From NCBI GenBank assembly GCA_004802705.1, contig SGPL01000193.1:1-55061 (forward strand): 55,061 bases of DNA, written 5' to 3'. Under the pieces are notes generated by a model that saw nothing but the letters and a program-made list of their open reading frames with translations, had not been told where the DNA came from and did not search any database. Below are positions 34,134-44,981 of this stretch, in pieces. Source of the stretch: Bondarzewia mesenterica (taxonomy: Eukaryota; Basidiomycota; Agaricomycetes; Russulales; Bondarzewiaceae). Within the stretch, counting starts at the first letter, position 1; every line of letters starts with the position of its first letter. A program made the position numbers and the translations under genes.

Positions 34134-35723
34134 TGCTCTTCTATAGTCGAGCACTTGCTTGTTTGTGACTCTCCTTTTTCTTCCTTTCTGATTCCCTTGC
34201 CATCCTACTGCCTTCTTCGAATATTCAGACTGTTGTTTTGCTTCTCTCTTCGTTATGCATTCGGTGAGCTTTTATCACAATACGATACACCTCGCGTCAG
34301 CTCCTTCCCCTTGCGGCCGCCGATCCGACACGGCCCTTCTATCCGTACCTCTTGACAATCAATGACCTGTCGCCAGTTGCCCGCTTTTGTCCTTTTAGAT
34401 ATCACACGTCCATTCAGACATGGAGATGATAGCGGTAGATTATAGCGTCTTTGCGACATCCCACTCGATTTAACGGATGTAGGTCCCGCCGCATTTTTTC
34501 TATCGGGCCTTATCACTGTCTCATCCGCCACATGTGGACGTCTTCGCGAATCCGACTCGGCAGTGTATGTCGTATACCCACTTGGGGATGCGTGAGTTAC
34601 AAGTGCCAATGCTGGTCAGGAGAGAAGCGCATGTGCTCTGAGTCGTGGGGTAAAGAACTACGACGGCCTCTTGTCAGACACGGTAAGTCGAATCTATGTA
34701 TATCTCAGTCCTTCCTGATGGCTGACCTTGAGGCTGATTCTCACATGCGGCTGATAAAGTACGTACGCTAGTCCTTGAATGTGCCGCCAAACAGTCATAT
34801 TCAAATCAGTTCATGATAAATTCGCATCTGTTTCCTGTGCACAATTACGAACGGTTTCAATTATTGAGAACTATTTGGCGCTTCGAGAATATCGGTCTCT
34901 TACATGTCGATGGGACTTTCCATGAGCTCCTGCAATTGAACGAACTGACGTATGGCTGCTTCTGCAGAACCAGGTTACGACCGCCGACCCGTCGGTACCG
35001 ACACGATGCAACCGGACCACCGCATGTGCACAACCCGTCTCGTACGCTCAAAAAAACCATCACGTCTTGGACTCTTGATGACCGACTACTTAATTGGCAT
35101 AGAATCGTCATCAAATCTTCCTGCCTACCATGACGTTTTCCTAGACCCTGAACGCCTACTTTTTACCCCATTTTTGCGCCACGTTTTGAAAACACAAACG
35201 ATGAAATTCAATAAGAAGTCATGTCGAAGAAGCCTGTCCTGCAGCAAATCCTGGTCTCATTTCTACCAAACGTGAACATATCGGTGGTGTCACGCCCGTG
35301 CATGCCCGTGCGGCGACTGATCCGCGACGGTCAGATTTGATCCCCAATAGGCCTGAGAATCTCTCAGAAGCTAGTCATTCACATAGAACCTTGTATGAAA
35401 GCTTCAAGTCCTGTGAGCAGGCTGAATTTGCTGAGACATAACATTTCAAACCTGTGGAATGTCTCGGTCACTGTCACGTCGGAAATAGGACCAATGTGAA
35501 GTTCGATGAGGTTGAGGATGAGGGTCAGAATTAAACATGACATGAGGCGAAATTGGCTTGGCAGTAGCAATGAATAAATACTAAAACATTCCTGTCCATT
35601 TCTAACGTATAGTCCGAACGAAAACCCTCCACATAAGTATACAAATTGCTCTACACAAATGACTCACAGGCCTCGTCCCACGGAAGCAAGTAAGTGCAAA
35701 CGATTATCATACATAATCGCCAA
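34134..35723. other. Convergent intergenic region, no supported gene
   Basis: 1.6 kb between the stops of the GATA factor and SPT20 genes. Only short frames without coding signature are present. It is long for a convergent pair in this window, so a degraded gene or a long 3' UTR could be hidden here, but I see nothing definite. Confidence 0.4.
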
Positions 35724-37944
35724 TCATCGACCGCCCTGTATCCCCCCACTTCCTCCCGCCGGCCCTTGAGCCTGACCAGCTTTGTTCGCGTTCATAGCCA
35801 CGTTAGCGTTCATCGGCATCTGCTGGATCTGACCCTGCTGTGCCTGCGGGTGTGGCACGCCCCTGCCATAGCCCATTGCCCAACCTGGGTACGCTTGCGG
35901 AAGTCGCCCCATCTGCCCCATCTGCCCTATAGGCCCCATCTGCATCAAATGCATCATGCGTGGGTATTGTGCTATTATCTGTGCCTGCATCTGCGCTTGG
36001 TCGGGCTGCTGCTGGCCGTGCGGCATCCCCCGCATGTGGTGATACTGCGAGATATTCATGCCGAGCTGTGCGGAATGTGCGGCGGAGAGTTGCTGCTGCT
36101 GTTGTTGTTGTTGCTGCTGCTGCTGCTGTAACGGCTGCTGTGATGGCTGGGGCTGGGGCGGGGGCTGCTGTTGGACGTTCGGCATCGGGGAGCGAGAGGC
36201 AATGGGCTGAGTCTGATTGGTCACCACTGGCATAGAAGCGCTGGTCCCGGCTTGGTTGACTTGCGGATTCGAAATCATAGGGCTTTGCACATTCGAAGGC
36301 GCTTGGGACTGCTGACCAAGCGTGGCGTTATACCGTTGCTGCTGAACAGCGGCAGCCTGGCGCTGAAGTGCGTAGTACTGCTGCTGTTGTTGTTGAAAGA
36401 GGATCGCTTGTTGTTGTTGTTGCTGTTGTGCTGCTGTCAGACTTGGTCCATTCTTGGGCGTCGTTTTTCCTTGCTTGAACGCCGCCATCGATGAGTAGTA
36501 CGCTTGCTGGTTTGGGAAGGCGGCGACAGGCTGCTGTGCGTAAGCTAGCTGCGGTGGCTGCTGGACCTGTTGTTGGGGTTGAATGGGCTGCTGAGATGGT
36601 GGTGGGTGCGGCGAGGCAGTAGAGATATGACGGGGTTGCTGAGCCGGCGACGCCGTTGGTCTGGAGGTTTCAGGAGGGGTCGTCGTGTAGCCAGCAGCAA
36701 TGGCTGGATGAGGTGATCGCGACATGGATCGCGATGAAGATTGCATCTGTCGCGTCACCTGGGAAGCCAGTTGAGTAGTGGGAGGAACGGGTGTGGGTAC
36801 TGGTGTAGACCTTCCACCCGTGCCGGATGTGGGTGTAGGCTGATTCGAGTCGCCTTTCTTCTTTGGAGGCTTCAATTTCTGCGTGTCAGGTAGGGTAAGC
36901 GGAGCAGCGACAGGAGTGGCTGTCGTTCGTGGAGGTTGATTCTGTAGCGGGGCAGCTTGAGATACAGGCGTTGATGCAGGTGGCGGTGGGTTGATAGCCG
37001 GGAGTGGTCCAAGCCCTTTCTTCTGTTGTATCATGTCCAGTAACCGATAGCTGAAAAAGCGACTTGTCGAAATAAAACGTAAAACCAAAGGTAAGATACG
37101 CACTTCGGAGTTGAGGACCGATTTCTCTGCGGATTCATGAACTGCATGATCTTCGCCCTCCGCGACAAAGCCCCTTCGTCCACCTCAGGCTGATCTAACA
37201 TTGAAACCTTCCTTTTCCTCGGTCGCAAAGGAACCGGTGATCTAGGAGCCGAGACTCGGTACATGCTGTTCGCTATCCGCCCAAGACGCGGATCTGGGTC
37301 AAGACATAGAGGTCCAGAGGTAGCGAGCTGTGGTGCAGCACATAAGTCAGACCAATTCTCGAGGCCTGATGCATGAACGCACTAGTATGCGGGACTCGGC
37401 CTCGAGCGCATTTCGGTCAGTCCATTTCCCACCGGACTTTTGGTTTAAAAGACAGATGTCGGTCCATAGACTCTCCGGGTTGGGATGAAGTACAACACGA
37501 GTAATTTCCGGCTGTGGCCTGCTATCGTCAGAAACTGCGATCTCCTTCGACTTGTTTGTTATTCTGTAATCCTCAAGAACAACTATCATACATCCTAGAG
37601 CGTAAGCCGATGTCATAAGCATAACGATATATGTTATAGTTGGGTTAGTGAACAAAAACCTTCGTAAAACGGAACCTTGGCCGCATCGAATAGCTCTAAC
37701 AAATCAACCGGGATGCGGTTTGCGCGAATGTCATCAAGAAGAGCCTTGACAGGAGTACCTGTTGTCAGAGACATTGCGAGTCGCAGAAATAAAGTCACTG
37801 AACTGCGGCTGGGCTATTGTACAAGAACTTGGAACCGGAGTTCAGTGTCCAATGGTCGGGGTATAATTGAACAGAAAGCGAGATTGGAGAGTCTTCATAC
37901 TTGTCAAGTAGTTCTTTCGTAAGACGTGTCAGATTATAAGCCAT
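35724..37944 (-). CDS. SPT20: SAGA complex subunit SPT20
   Basis: Structural subunit of the SAGA histone acetyltransferase co-activator. The ATG at 37944 starts MAYNLTRLTKELLDKYEDSP. Exons 37944-37804 and 37744-37660 join as KFLYNSPAA-ALLDDIRANRIP, followed by LLELFDAAKVPFYEG and CMIVVLEDYR. Then come the family hallmarks TRVVLHPNPESLW and DICLLNQKSGGKWTD, LDPDPRLGRIAN, and a basic stretch RPRKRKVSMLDQP. The C-terminal 450 residues are low complexity, rich in Gln, Pro and Ser, with a run of about 14 Gln and several shorter ones, then Met/Gly-rich sequence ending GGIQGGR. The N-terminal SEP-like domain is the part that binds Taf12/Ada1 in yeast. It is divergent from HGH1, with 138 bp between starts. 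Confidence 0.88.
36091..36129 (-). repeat. CAG/CAA trinucleotide run coding polyglutamine
   Basis: Thirteen consecutive CTG/TTG triplets on the plus strand, read as Gln codons on the minus strand inside SPT20. Shorter runs lie at 36370-36395 and 36408-36429. Such runs are length-unstable. Confidence 0.9.
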
Positions 37945-38082
37945 GTTGAGGTAGCATGCCACTGATAGTGCACTGGCAGGAGGTGCAGAGTTGACTCGGA
38001 GTGACTAGCCACCGCGCGACCGCGTCGGATTAAGTTACGTCATCATTGTGGTTTAAGCACGCGTGAGAACGCTGCCTTCGCC
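37945..38082. promoter_or_regulatory. Compact bidirectional upstream region of SPT20 and HGH1
   Basis: Only 138 bp separate the two divergent start codons, so promoters and 5' UTRs must overlap. No TATA box is present; there is a GCGCGACCGCGTCGGA GC-rich core near 38016-38031. Confidence 0.5.
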
Positions 38083-39758
38083 ATGGAGGGACAACTTCGA
38101 GAGGCATGTACCGACTTTCCTCTCTCGCCTCCTATGTTCTCATTTTTGAGCCCAGCTTCTCCCTTTTCTCCACGATAAAAATCCGCAAGTCCGGCAAATT
38201 GCTTTATCGAACCTCCTGGCGCAGACGCCGAAGGATGCCCCTTACCGCAAGATTTTTTTTCTCTGGCTTGCAAATCGGAGGGTTGCAGAAGGCAAAAGAC
38301 AGCGATGTCATTCAGGACCTGAAACTTCTATGTCGGGATAACTTGGTACTTAATTTTGTTTTGACCATTGCTCAATGTCGTTGATAGTCAAGACAGGCAG
38401 TTGCCCATGATGCATTTCGCGCGCTAGTCAATCTCTCTGATTCCCCCATGCTCGTCACTCCACTCTCAGATCTCTCTTTCCTCAAATTTGTCGTATCTTA
38501 CATTGCCGTGCGTAATTATGATTCAATATTCTGGGTTGTCCTTGGTCTTAGTTTGATGGTCATTATCCAGTATCCTCAAGCAACCTTGGCTGATCTTGCG
38601 GCAATGCTCCTTTCCAATCTAACATCATCGTCATCAACATGTTCCGCCCTATTGTCAATGAAAATATCAATCATCCTCGACAAGTCGTTACCCGGTGCAT
38701 TTTATCCTACGCAATCACGATCCGGAAGCTGTGCGGCTCCAGTTCCATACCCATCAGGTGAAGAACGCGAGGTCGATGCCATGCCCCTACTTGTAGAGGC
38801 ATTTGTTTGTGGTGCCAATGCCGGGTTGAGTGTAGAAAGAGAGAAGCGATCACAAAAAAGTGAACTGCATTTTCTCGCTAGCGTATTCGCTAATATGACC
38901 ACAGTAAGTTTTTCTCCTTTGAGACATCAGTGAGCTGATGTCATACTATCTTGCTGTGCAGACACCATCCGGTCGCATGTTCTTCTTGACGCCTCGACGA
39001 TCGGATGTTGGCGCGTTGTCAGCATCTTCAGAGTTCCCGCTTTCGAAGCTTGTCGTGTTCACTGAGCACAAGGACACTATTCGTCGAGGCGGTGTCATAT
39101 CAACCTTGAAGTAGGTATTTTGAGCTACATCCGTTCTTTCTGAATTTTTTTATGCAATCGCCCAGAAATTGTTCATTTTACAAACAGGGACAACAAGCGA
39201 TGCTGCTTTCTGAATCGGATGTCGTTTCTATTCCTCCATCAATTGAAAAGGCACCTGGAATAGATGCACTACCGTATATATTGTTGCCTCTTGCAGGACC
39301 GGAGGAATTCGACCTTGAGGTCTGTTTGATTCCAAGTAATTTTATATTGTTGTTGATATGTGGTTATACTGCAGGAACAGGAACTCCTTCCCGCAGTGCT
39401 CCAATTTCTCCCGCCAACGAAGAAGCGGGAGCCGGACCCAGCCCTTCGTCTCATGCTGGTCGAGACGTTACTCCTCTTGTGTACAACGCGGTGGGGGCGG
39501 GATCATCTTAGGAGTAATGGGGTCTACGAAGTTGTGCGTGCCCTTCACGAGAATGAGACTGTTGATAAGGCAAGCGGTACTACTTCGCTTCTGAATCATG
39601 ATTGCTGATGCGAATTTTGCTAGATCTCCGAACACGTCGAGAGACTTGTAAATATACTCAAGCGAGATGAAGGCCCGGAGACTGCGGACGATGGACAGAT
39701 TGAAGAGCTCACCGCAGATGTAGAAGACGACGAAGATGGGAAAATAGAAGAAGTGTAA
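38083..39758 (+). CDS. HGH1: HGH1 homologue (eEF2-folding armadillo protein), one-base frameshift in a poly-T run
   Basis: Hgh1 helps the chaperone TRiC/CCT fold translation factor eEF2. The start MEGQLRE (38083) is spliced to LLPFLHDKNPQVRQIALSNLL, an armadillo-like repeat. The frame then breaks at the eight-T run 38253-38260. With one T fewer it continues GLQIGGLQKAKDSDV, QDLKLLCRD and AVAHDAFRALVNLSDSPML. Later hallmarks are MPLLVEAFVCG, LASVFANMTT, SGRMFFL, GGVISTLKNCSFY, YILLPLAGPEEFD, LPAVLQFLPPTKKREPDP, VETLLLLCTTRWGRDHLR and a final acidic tail after RLVNILKRDEG. The last intron uses a GC donor. Because the rest is intact and the protein is widely conserved, the frameshift is probably a sequencing error. 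The first intron can be spliced with either a GC or a GT donor. Confidence 0.88.
39570..39623 (+). other. GC-AG intron in HGH1
   Basis: The donor is AAG|GCAAGC and the acceptor is GCTAG before ATCTCC. This yields ETVDK-ISEHVERLVNIL, the conserved C-terminal part. The GT six bases on gives a premature stop. Confidence 0.85.
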
Positions 39759-40502
39759 GAGCATACTTACCGTCGAGAAGCCTAGATTCGAGTTGTCCTG
39801 TAAGCCTTACATGTCTTCAATGTTGTAGCCCTTGCTTCTTACAAAGATGAGATTACCTAAGGAGACAACAAAAAGCGTTGCGCCCGCTACTCCCCATAAT
39901 ACTTTGGTTAGGGAGATGTCCCCCGACTACGATTACTCCGCTCTCAACAGCTGAACAAATGTTCTCTCGTCGCTCCCGCGGCGACTGCGCAATCCAACAC
40001 CGCCTAGGCGCTGCATGACTCTCCATGCCCCGTATCCATGGCTTTTGTTCCCGATTGGGCTGTCGTGAAGCAGCCTGCTTCCTGATCCAATCACCTTTTT
40101 TTTAAATGGGTTCGTCGGGCATTGCGCAAACTGGTCGAATAGCAACCAGACTTCTTGAACCGGGCCCTAAATATAATAGGGTCCTGCTATGATCGTCGCC
40201 TTTTGCAACCCATGGGTCGCCACTGCCTTTCCTTGCCACGAGTTCTCACCGTATATAAGAGATGGGGGTTTTGAACGACGCCTCTCCTAACCGCTCATCT
40301 TACCAGTCGGTATCTTCATTTACTTCACCTCCTTTTATTTTTCTTCTCTTCGCGTTGGTCAGGAATCGACGCGCTGAAGCTTTGCACGCTCTTCTGACAC
40401 AATCGTCCTTCTTTGTGCTGTGCACGTTCCTCCCGACTCGACGTCGTTCTCACCATTGTTTTTGACCGTCTTTTCTACGAACCTTCCATCGCTTTCGCCG
40501 TG
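39759..40502. other. Upstream region of the secreted repeat protein
   Basis: 744 bp between HGH1 and the secreted protein. The last 250 bp have a TATA box and pyrimidine-rich stretches, consistent with a strong promoter and a long 5' leader with several short frames. Confidence 0.4.
40252..40259 (+). promoter_or_regulatory. TATA box of the secreted repeat-protein gene
   Basis: TATATAAG, close to consensus, 244 bp before the ATG. If transcription begins about 30-40 bp downstream, the leader is near 200 nt. The distance assumes no intron in the leader. Confidence 0.5.
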
Positions 40503-41657
40503 ATGTTGTTCCGTCAGATCCTTTTTCCTGTTGTCGTAGCTTTTGCTAGCTCTGCCGCCGCCGCACCGACCATCATGGTATGTCCACCCCGCCATGATTC
40601 ATTGCTTGGCAAGTGAGAGCTCATTGGCATGCGACTTTCTTCAGGGCCGCGAAGGTGTCGCTGTTGGATACGCTGGCTATGGCCGCAGCCCTGCGAAGGG
40701 CAAGGACGTAAGTTATGATGATCTTATGCTTCATCGCTTGAGAATTGACGATCCGGTGCCAGGGCTCTAGCAGCACTGGCCTCGCTGGGAGTGCAGTTGC
40801 GGGAAACTCTACAGGTAGTAGTGTCGACAACTCCACGGTCGTTTCTGGTGTTTCCAACACCACAGATGTCTCTGGCACGTCAAACACCACAGACGTTTCG
40901 GGAGCTGCAAACGCCACGGATGTCTCGGGCACTGGCAATTCCACCGACGTCTCAGGTTCCGGCAACTCCACAGACGTCTCGGGATCTGCCAACTCTACTT
41001 CGGTCGTCGGGAGCTCAGGCTCGAATGCCACGTCCACCGACGTCGGCTCCGCGAGCAACTCTACGGACACCGCTGGTGCGGCTGCCACGGTCACGGTGAC
41101 AGTTACTGTTGATGCCGCCGCCGCTACTGGAGTGAGTGATTTCATTCGCGCCGGAGGCGCATGGTTTACTCTACGATCATGCTGACATCGGACATTGATG
41201 GACCGCTTCCCTAAAGGCCACCACAAAGAAGAAGTCGGGAAAAAAGGCATCCAAGGCTAGCAAGTCTGCGGCTTTGGCCTCGGCGGCTGCTGCCTCGGAC
41301 TCTGCGGCAGCGGCTGCTGCTACCGACTCTGCTGCTATAGCTACGGCCGCTGCCACGGATTCTGTTGCGCTCGCCAGTGCCACTGACTCTGCTGTAGGTG
41401 CGGCTGCCACCGATTCCGCTGCTGCTGCGACAGGCTCTGCTGCGGCCGCTGCTTCGGGCGTCGCGACGAACGACGTACAGAGTCCAGCCGGGAATCTCGC
41501 AGCTGTTTTGAAAAGTCTTCAGGCAGCCGGCGTGAAGAGGTGAGCGCTCGCTGTTTTTTGATTTATTTTGAATTTAGATGTGAGGGAGCTGATTGTTGTG
41601 ATCGATTTTAGGGGTCCCATGCGCCGTCAGTATCTCAACCGCGTCGACCTCGACTAG
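40503..41657 (+). CDS. Secreted tandem-repeat protein (Ser/Thr/Ala-rich)
   Basis: Five exons (40503-40577, 40645-40707, 40763-41131, 41217-41539, 41612-41657) give 291 residues in phase. MLFRQILFPVVVAFASSAAA is a clear signal peptide. A short segment (GREGVAVGYAGYGRSPAKGKD in two parts) leads into six copies of a nine-residue unit SG-x-x-N-x-T-D-V, almost every copy with an N-glycosylation sequon. A Val/Thr strand (ATVTVTVTVD) is followed by a Lys-rich patch (TTKKKSGKKASKASK) and then an Ala-rich region with repeated ATDSA units. The end is basic (GPMRRQYLNRVDLD). No enzyme motif and no clear GPI signal are seen. It may be a wall or matrix protein; the function is not known. A good TATA box supports strong expression. 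Confidence 0.75.
40844..41005 (+). repeat. 27-bp tandem repeat, six units
   Basis: Six back-to-back units of exactly 27 bp code for SGVSNTTDV, SGTSNTTDV, SGAANATDV, SGTGNSTDV, SGSGNSTDV and SGSANSTSV. Variation is mostly at the two residues before Asn. Confidence 0.9.
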
Positions 41658-43383
41658 ATGTGGATAGGTTGGTGTGTTGGAGACATGGATGCTTCTCACG
41701 CGTGTTGTCGATGCATGGACAATTGCACATTTGTTTATCACTCCGCAAGCTGGATTTTTTGTGTTGTCGTTGGTACTCACCATATTCAAGTAGCTCGAGC
41801 TTCAGTTTAGTGTCTTTCTGCTCTACTGTTTTGCAATCTAATGCACGAGGAAATGATTCTTCGCTTGATGGAAGCATCGCAAGAGAACCACTGTGAAGTA
41901 CTGATGCTCGAAGAGCAGCCTTCCTCTATCGTAATGCGGGTCGGTCGCCAACTCCAGTCTCCATCTTCCTTATCTACGCTACCAGGAAAATCTACGGGTG
42001 ATTCTGGCAGCCACCGATATGCTTTCTTCTTTCGTGTTCATCATGCGACCAGCCGAGATGCGCTTCTCCGTGTCATGGTTCATTAAGGTCGCGTATGGGC
42101 TCTCGCATATATGTATGCTCACTCTTCTGATAGGAATGCGCCAGTCATTCTTGCCCAATGCAGAGCTGCATGCAATTACGGCCATGCATGTCTCGATGTA
42201 CGTAAAGATGACGTTGGACTCGGTTTCATCGCAGCAGCCCATTATTAACAAGACTAGCGCTGTCGCGCAGACTGTTGAGATCATCCAGATCATAGAACTG
42301 TTAGCGGTTCTGTTTAGATTTTAAAAAAAAACTTGAATTCTACCGCATGCAAGATTTTTACCTCGAAGAGGACGAGAGTGAGATGTAACTCGAAATTACT
42401 GTGTTGAAGTGCGGAAAGTCTACAAGACGCCTCACCTGGACGCCGTTTCGGTCTGCTTTCAAGAGGCCTTCGTGAGTTCGTGAGCATAGTATTATCAGCT
42501 CGGCTACACAGGGCTACACATAGTCACTATAATCTATGTTCGATTGTAATGTTCCTTGTGGTCAGATCGATTGTAAGTACATGAATTAGACTTTGACTGG
42601 TTTAATCCTGTTTAATCTGGAACGTACGGTAATTTGATCAGATGGGCCCAGAAACTGAATGTTTGAACGTTGAACGCGGGATCATAGAAAGTTCAAAGTT
42701 GGTCGTCGCTTGCAAGGCCGCATCAATATTGTCCGTGTGGGGCTATTTATTCCAGGGATTCTACATAGAGATATATGGCAAAATCAGACATGAATGTTGC
42801 TTACCGCAAAAGTACAGTTTTTTTTTTTAAACAACTTGAGCATGCGTCAGCGTGTCACTGCAACGCATCACCCTGCTTTCTGCCATCCCGGATCTGACGC
42901 GGAATGCTCCACTCGACCGTCATTCGTTGACTTCTGTCCGCGTGGAATCAACTTTCAACGGGCGAACTGCCAGACCAAGGGTCAAGTTGACGGCGGAAAC
43001 AAAAATAGTCGGCCGACTCAGTTGACCCAGAGAGGAAATGCCAGATTTCGGCAGACGGGGCAGCCGAGTGGATGAAAGTTGACTGAAAGAACAAAACTAC
43101 CACAGTTGGAGAACGAGAGAGACGTCGAATGCTGAAATTTGGGACAAGTGGAGCGCAAGAATCAAGTCTGGATAATAGCCTCGAGACTCGAGAGGTCGCT
43201 GGTCGACGGAACTGGGCCGGTCATGAGGTAACGGCGAGGCGACGACCAACAACACAAAATAAAACGGCAACGGCCGAGTCCCTCCTATTCCTCTTCAACC
43301 AGCACCTCGACTTGCACCGCACACCCATCTTCCCTCGTCTCCATCGTCGTTTCCACTCCATTCGATTTCTGCGTCGACAACTC
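41658..43383. other. Intergenic region with an unassigned hydrophobic frame
   Basis: 1.7 kb. A plus-strand frame at 41998-42324 is hydrophobic (MLSSFVFIMRP, LSHICMLTLLIGM) and a minus-strand frame over the same bases is hydrophobic too, so neither is clearly a gene. A TTTGAACGTTGAACG stretch at 42660 resembles the palindrome at 11984. The last part must hold the promoter of the next gene. Confidence 0.3.
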
Positions 43384-44981
43384 ATGAAGGGTTGTTTAAA
43401 GCACTGTCATAGCCTCCCTCCAAGTCCGCCGTCTCTCATCCCGGCAGACGCGCTGTCCATCTCGGGTCGCGCCCACCGTAAATGCGTTGCCTTTTGCGCG
43501 AGGAACTGCAACCAGGTGTTTGTTGCAGACGAGTGGGACCGCTCGCCCGCAGAGATGACCCCCCGGCTCAGTTATGAGTAAGTCCCACTCGTCTCACTGC
43601 TCCGCCGTCCATCTATCTCCTTCCGAGCTTGTTTGTTAAACCGTCCCCGTGCCTCGGCGTCATTCCCCATGATCTACTCGTCACGAGCCTCGGGACGCAC
43701 TTCCTTAAATACGATCCTCCCGAGCGCGATTTGTCTCTGACTTCCAACTATGTACTTTGACGATTTTAGAGACATGCTCGAGCTTAAGCAGATACAGCTC
43801 GCTCTCCCGCGGGCTACGCAGCCTCCCGATCCTGAGCTGCCATCAGACCGACCTGCAACTCCTCAATACCTAAGCCGGGTTCCTCTCGGCTTGCTACCTC
43901 TCCTACCTCAGTCAGCATCGTTGACGCCGCAGTCATCTTCACCGCAGTCGTCTCCAACCACAAATCCGCCTGCGAAGTTCTCAACTTCACCAGTACAGTT
44001 GGGTAGACCTGCGACTCAATACCTGAGCCGAGTTCCCCTCGGCCTCGTACCTCTCTTACCACAATCGGCGTCCTCCTTGGAGTCAACGCCCCATTCACCT
44101 CCATCATCCACCTCGGAGTTGCAGTCGCCTCCAGCTCCAGTATCGCCTTCCACATTTCCTCCTTCACTCGCAGAAATTGCGATTGCAACCGCACATCCTC
44201 CTTCCCCTCCAAAAACTCCACCGGGTTCGTCACCGTCATCAGAGGAAGACTCGTCTCTTGCTCCCTCTCCTTCTACCTCTTCTGTAACTTCTCCACAATC
44301 CCCCTTCAGCCGCAAATTCCACATACTGCCGCTGATTGAGACGCCTGTTGACACACCGTCCGAATCACCCTCACCCTCCCTCCCATCCTCTCCACCACCT
44401 GTCGATGAATCCGTCTTGACAAATTTCATCACGACGACGTCCCCCTCCTCCGAACCCGACTCTGACGTCCCGGATACTTCTCATACTTCACGATCGATCC
44501 GTCCGACATCTCCTCGCCGCCCCATCTCACCCTCAAAGCGATACCCTCGCCCGTGCTGCTGCCACCATCACCATTTATATTGCAACAGCCGCCGAGTCCA
44601 CAGATACAGGATGGGTTACTCCGCGCGAGCCTCCTACGTCACGCAGGCGGGCGCGCGGTCTACATCAAGCGCGACATGTCCGACCTTGCGCTCCCGCCGC
44701 CGTCTTCTGGGACGGATACAAGCGAGAGCGAGCCTGAGTCAAGCGTCGTGCACACGGATGACTCGCTTTCGCTCGATGGAGACGGCGAGTCCGATGAGAA
44801 GGATAAGGACGACGATATCCCGCTGTTTGGGTTCGAGCGCGAGGCGAAGTACAGGGGCACGCAGTGGGAGATGATAGCTGCCAATCGAGCCGGGCGCGAG
44901 TTGAGGGCGCCAAGCCCGATTCTCGCACCGTATTGTGCGCGCAGAGGGGAGCGGGTACGGAGTGCGGTGCATGAGTCGTAG
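43384..44981 (+). CDS. Proline/serine-rich protein with an RVxF-like motif, unrecognised
   Basis: The first exon 43384-43577 (MKGCLKHCHSLPPSPPSLIP) carries RAHRKCVAFCARNCNQVFVA and DEWDRSP. A 192-nt intron joins SYE to DMLELKQIQLALPRA in phase. KCVAF fits the RVxF docking motif of protein phosphatase 1. The middle is Pro/Ser-rich and holds an internal duplication: QYLSRVPLGLLPLLPQSAS and QYLSRVPLGLVPLLPQSAS. The reading frame then shifts near 44500-44540. A short 38-nt intron (44501-44538) or a one-base error would restore it to PSPVLLPPSPFILQQPPSPQ and the acidic, Ser-rich end (YIKRDMSDLALPPP, then GFEREAKYRGTQWEM). Function unknown; a phosphatase-regulatory role is only inferred from the motif. 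Confidence 0.6.

Noticed and set aside
38102..38150. A sixth GC donor in the first HGH1 intron
   Set aside because: Although GCATGT would give MEGQLRE-LLPFL, a GT four bases on also joins in frame, so a GC donor is not required here.
41998..42324. Hydrophobic frame as a membrane-protein gene
   Set aside because: Hydrophobic frames occur on both strands over the same bases, and neither has splice partners, a confident start codon or family motifs.
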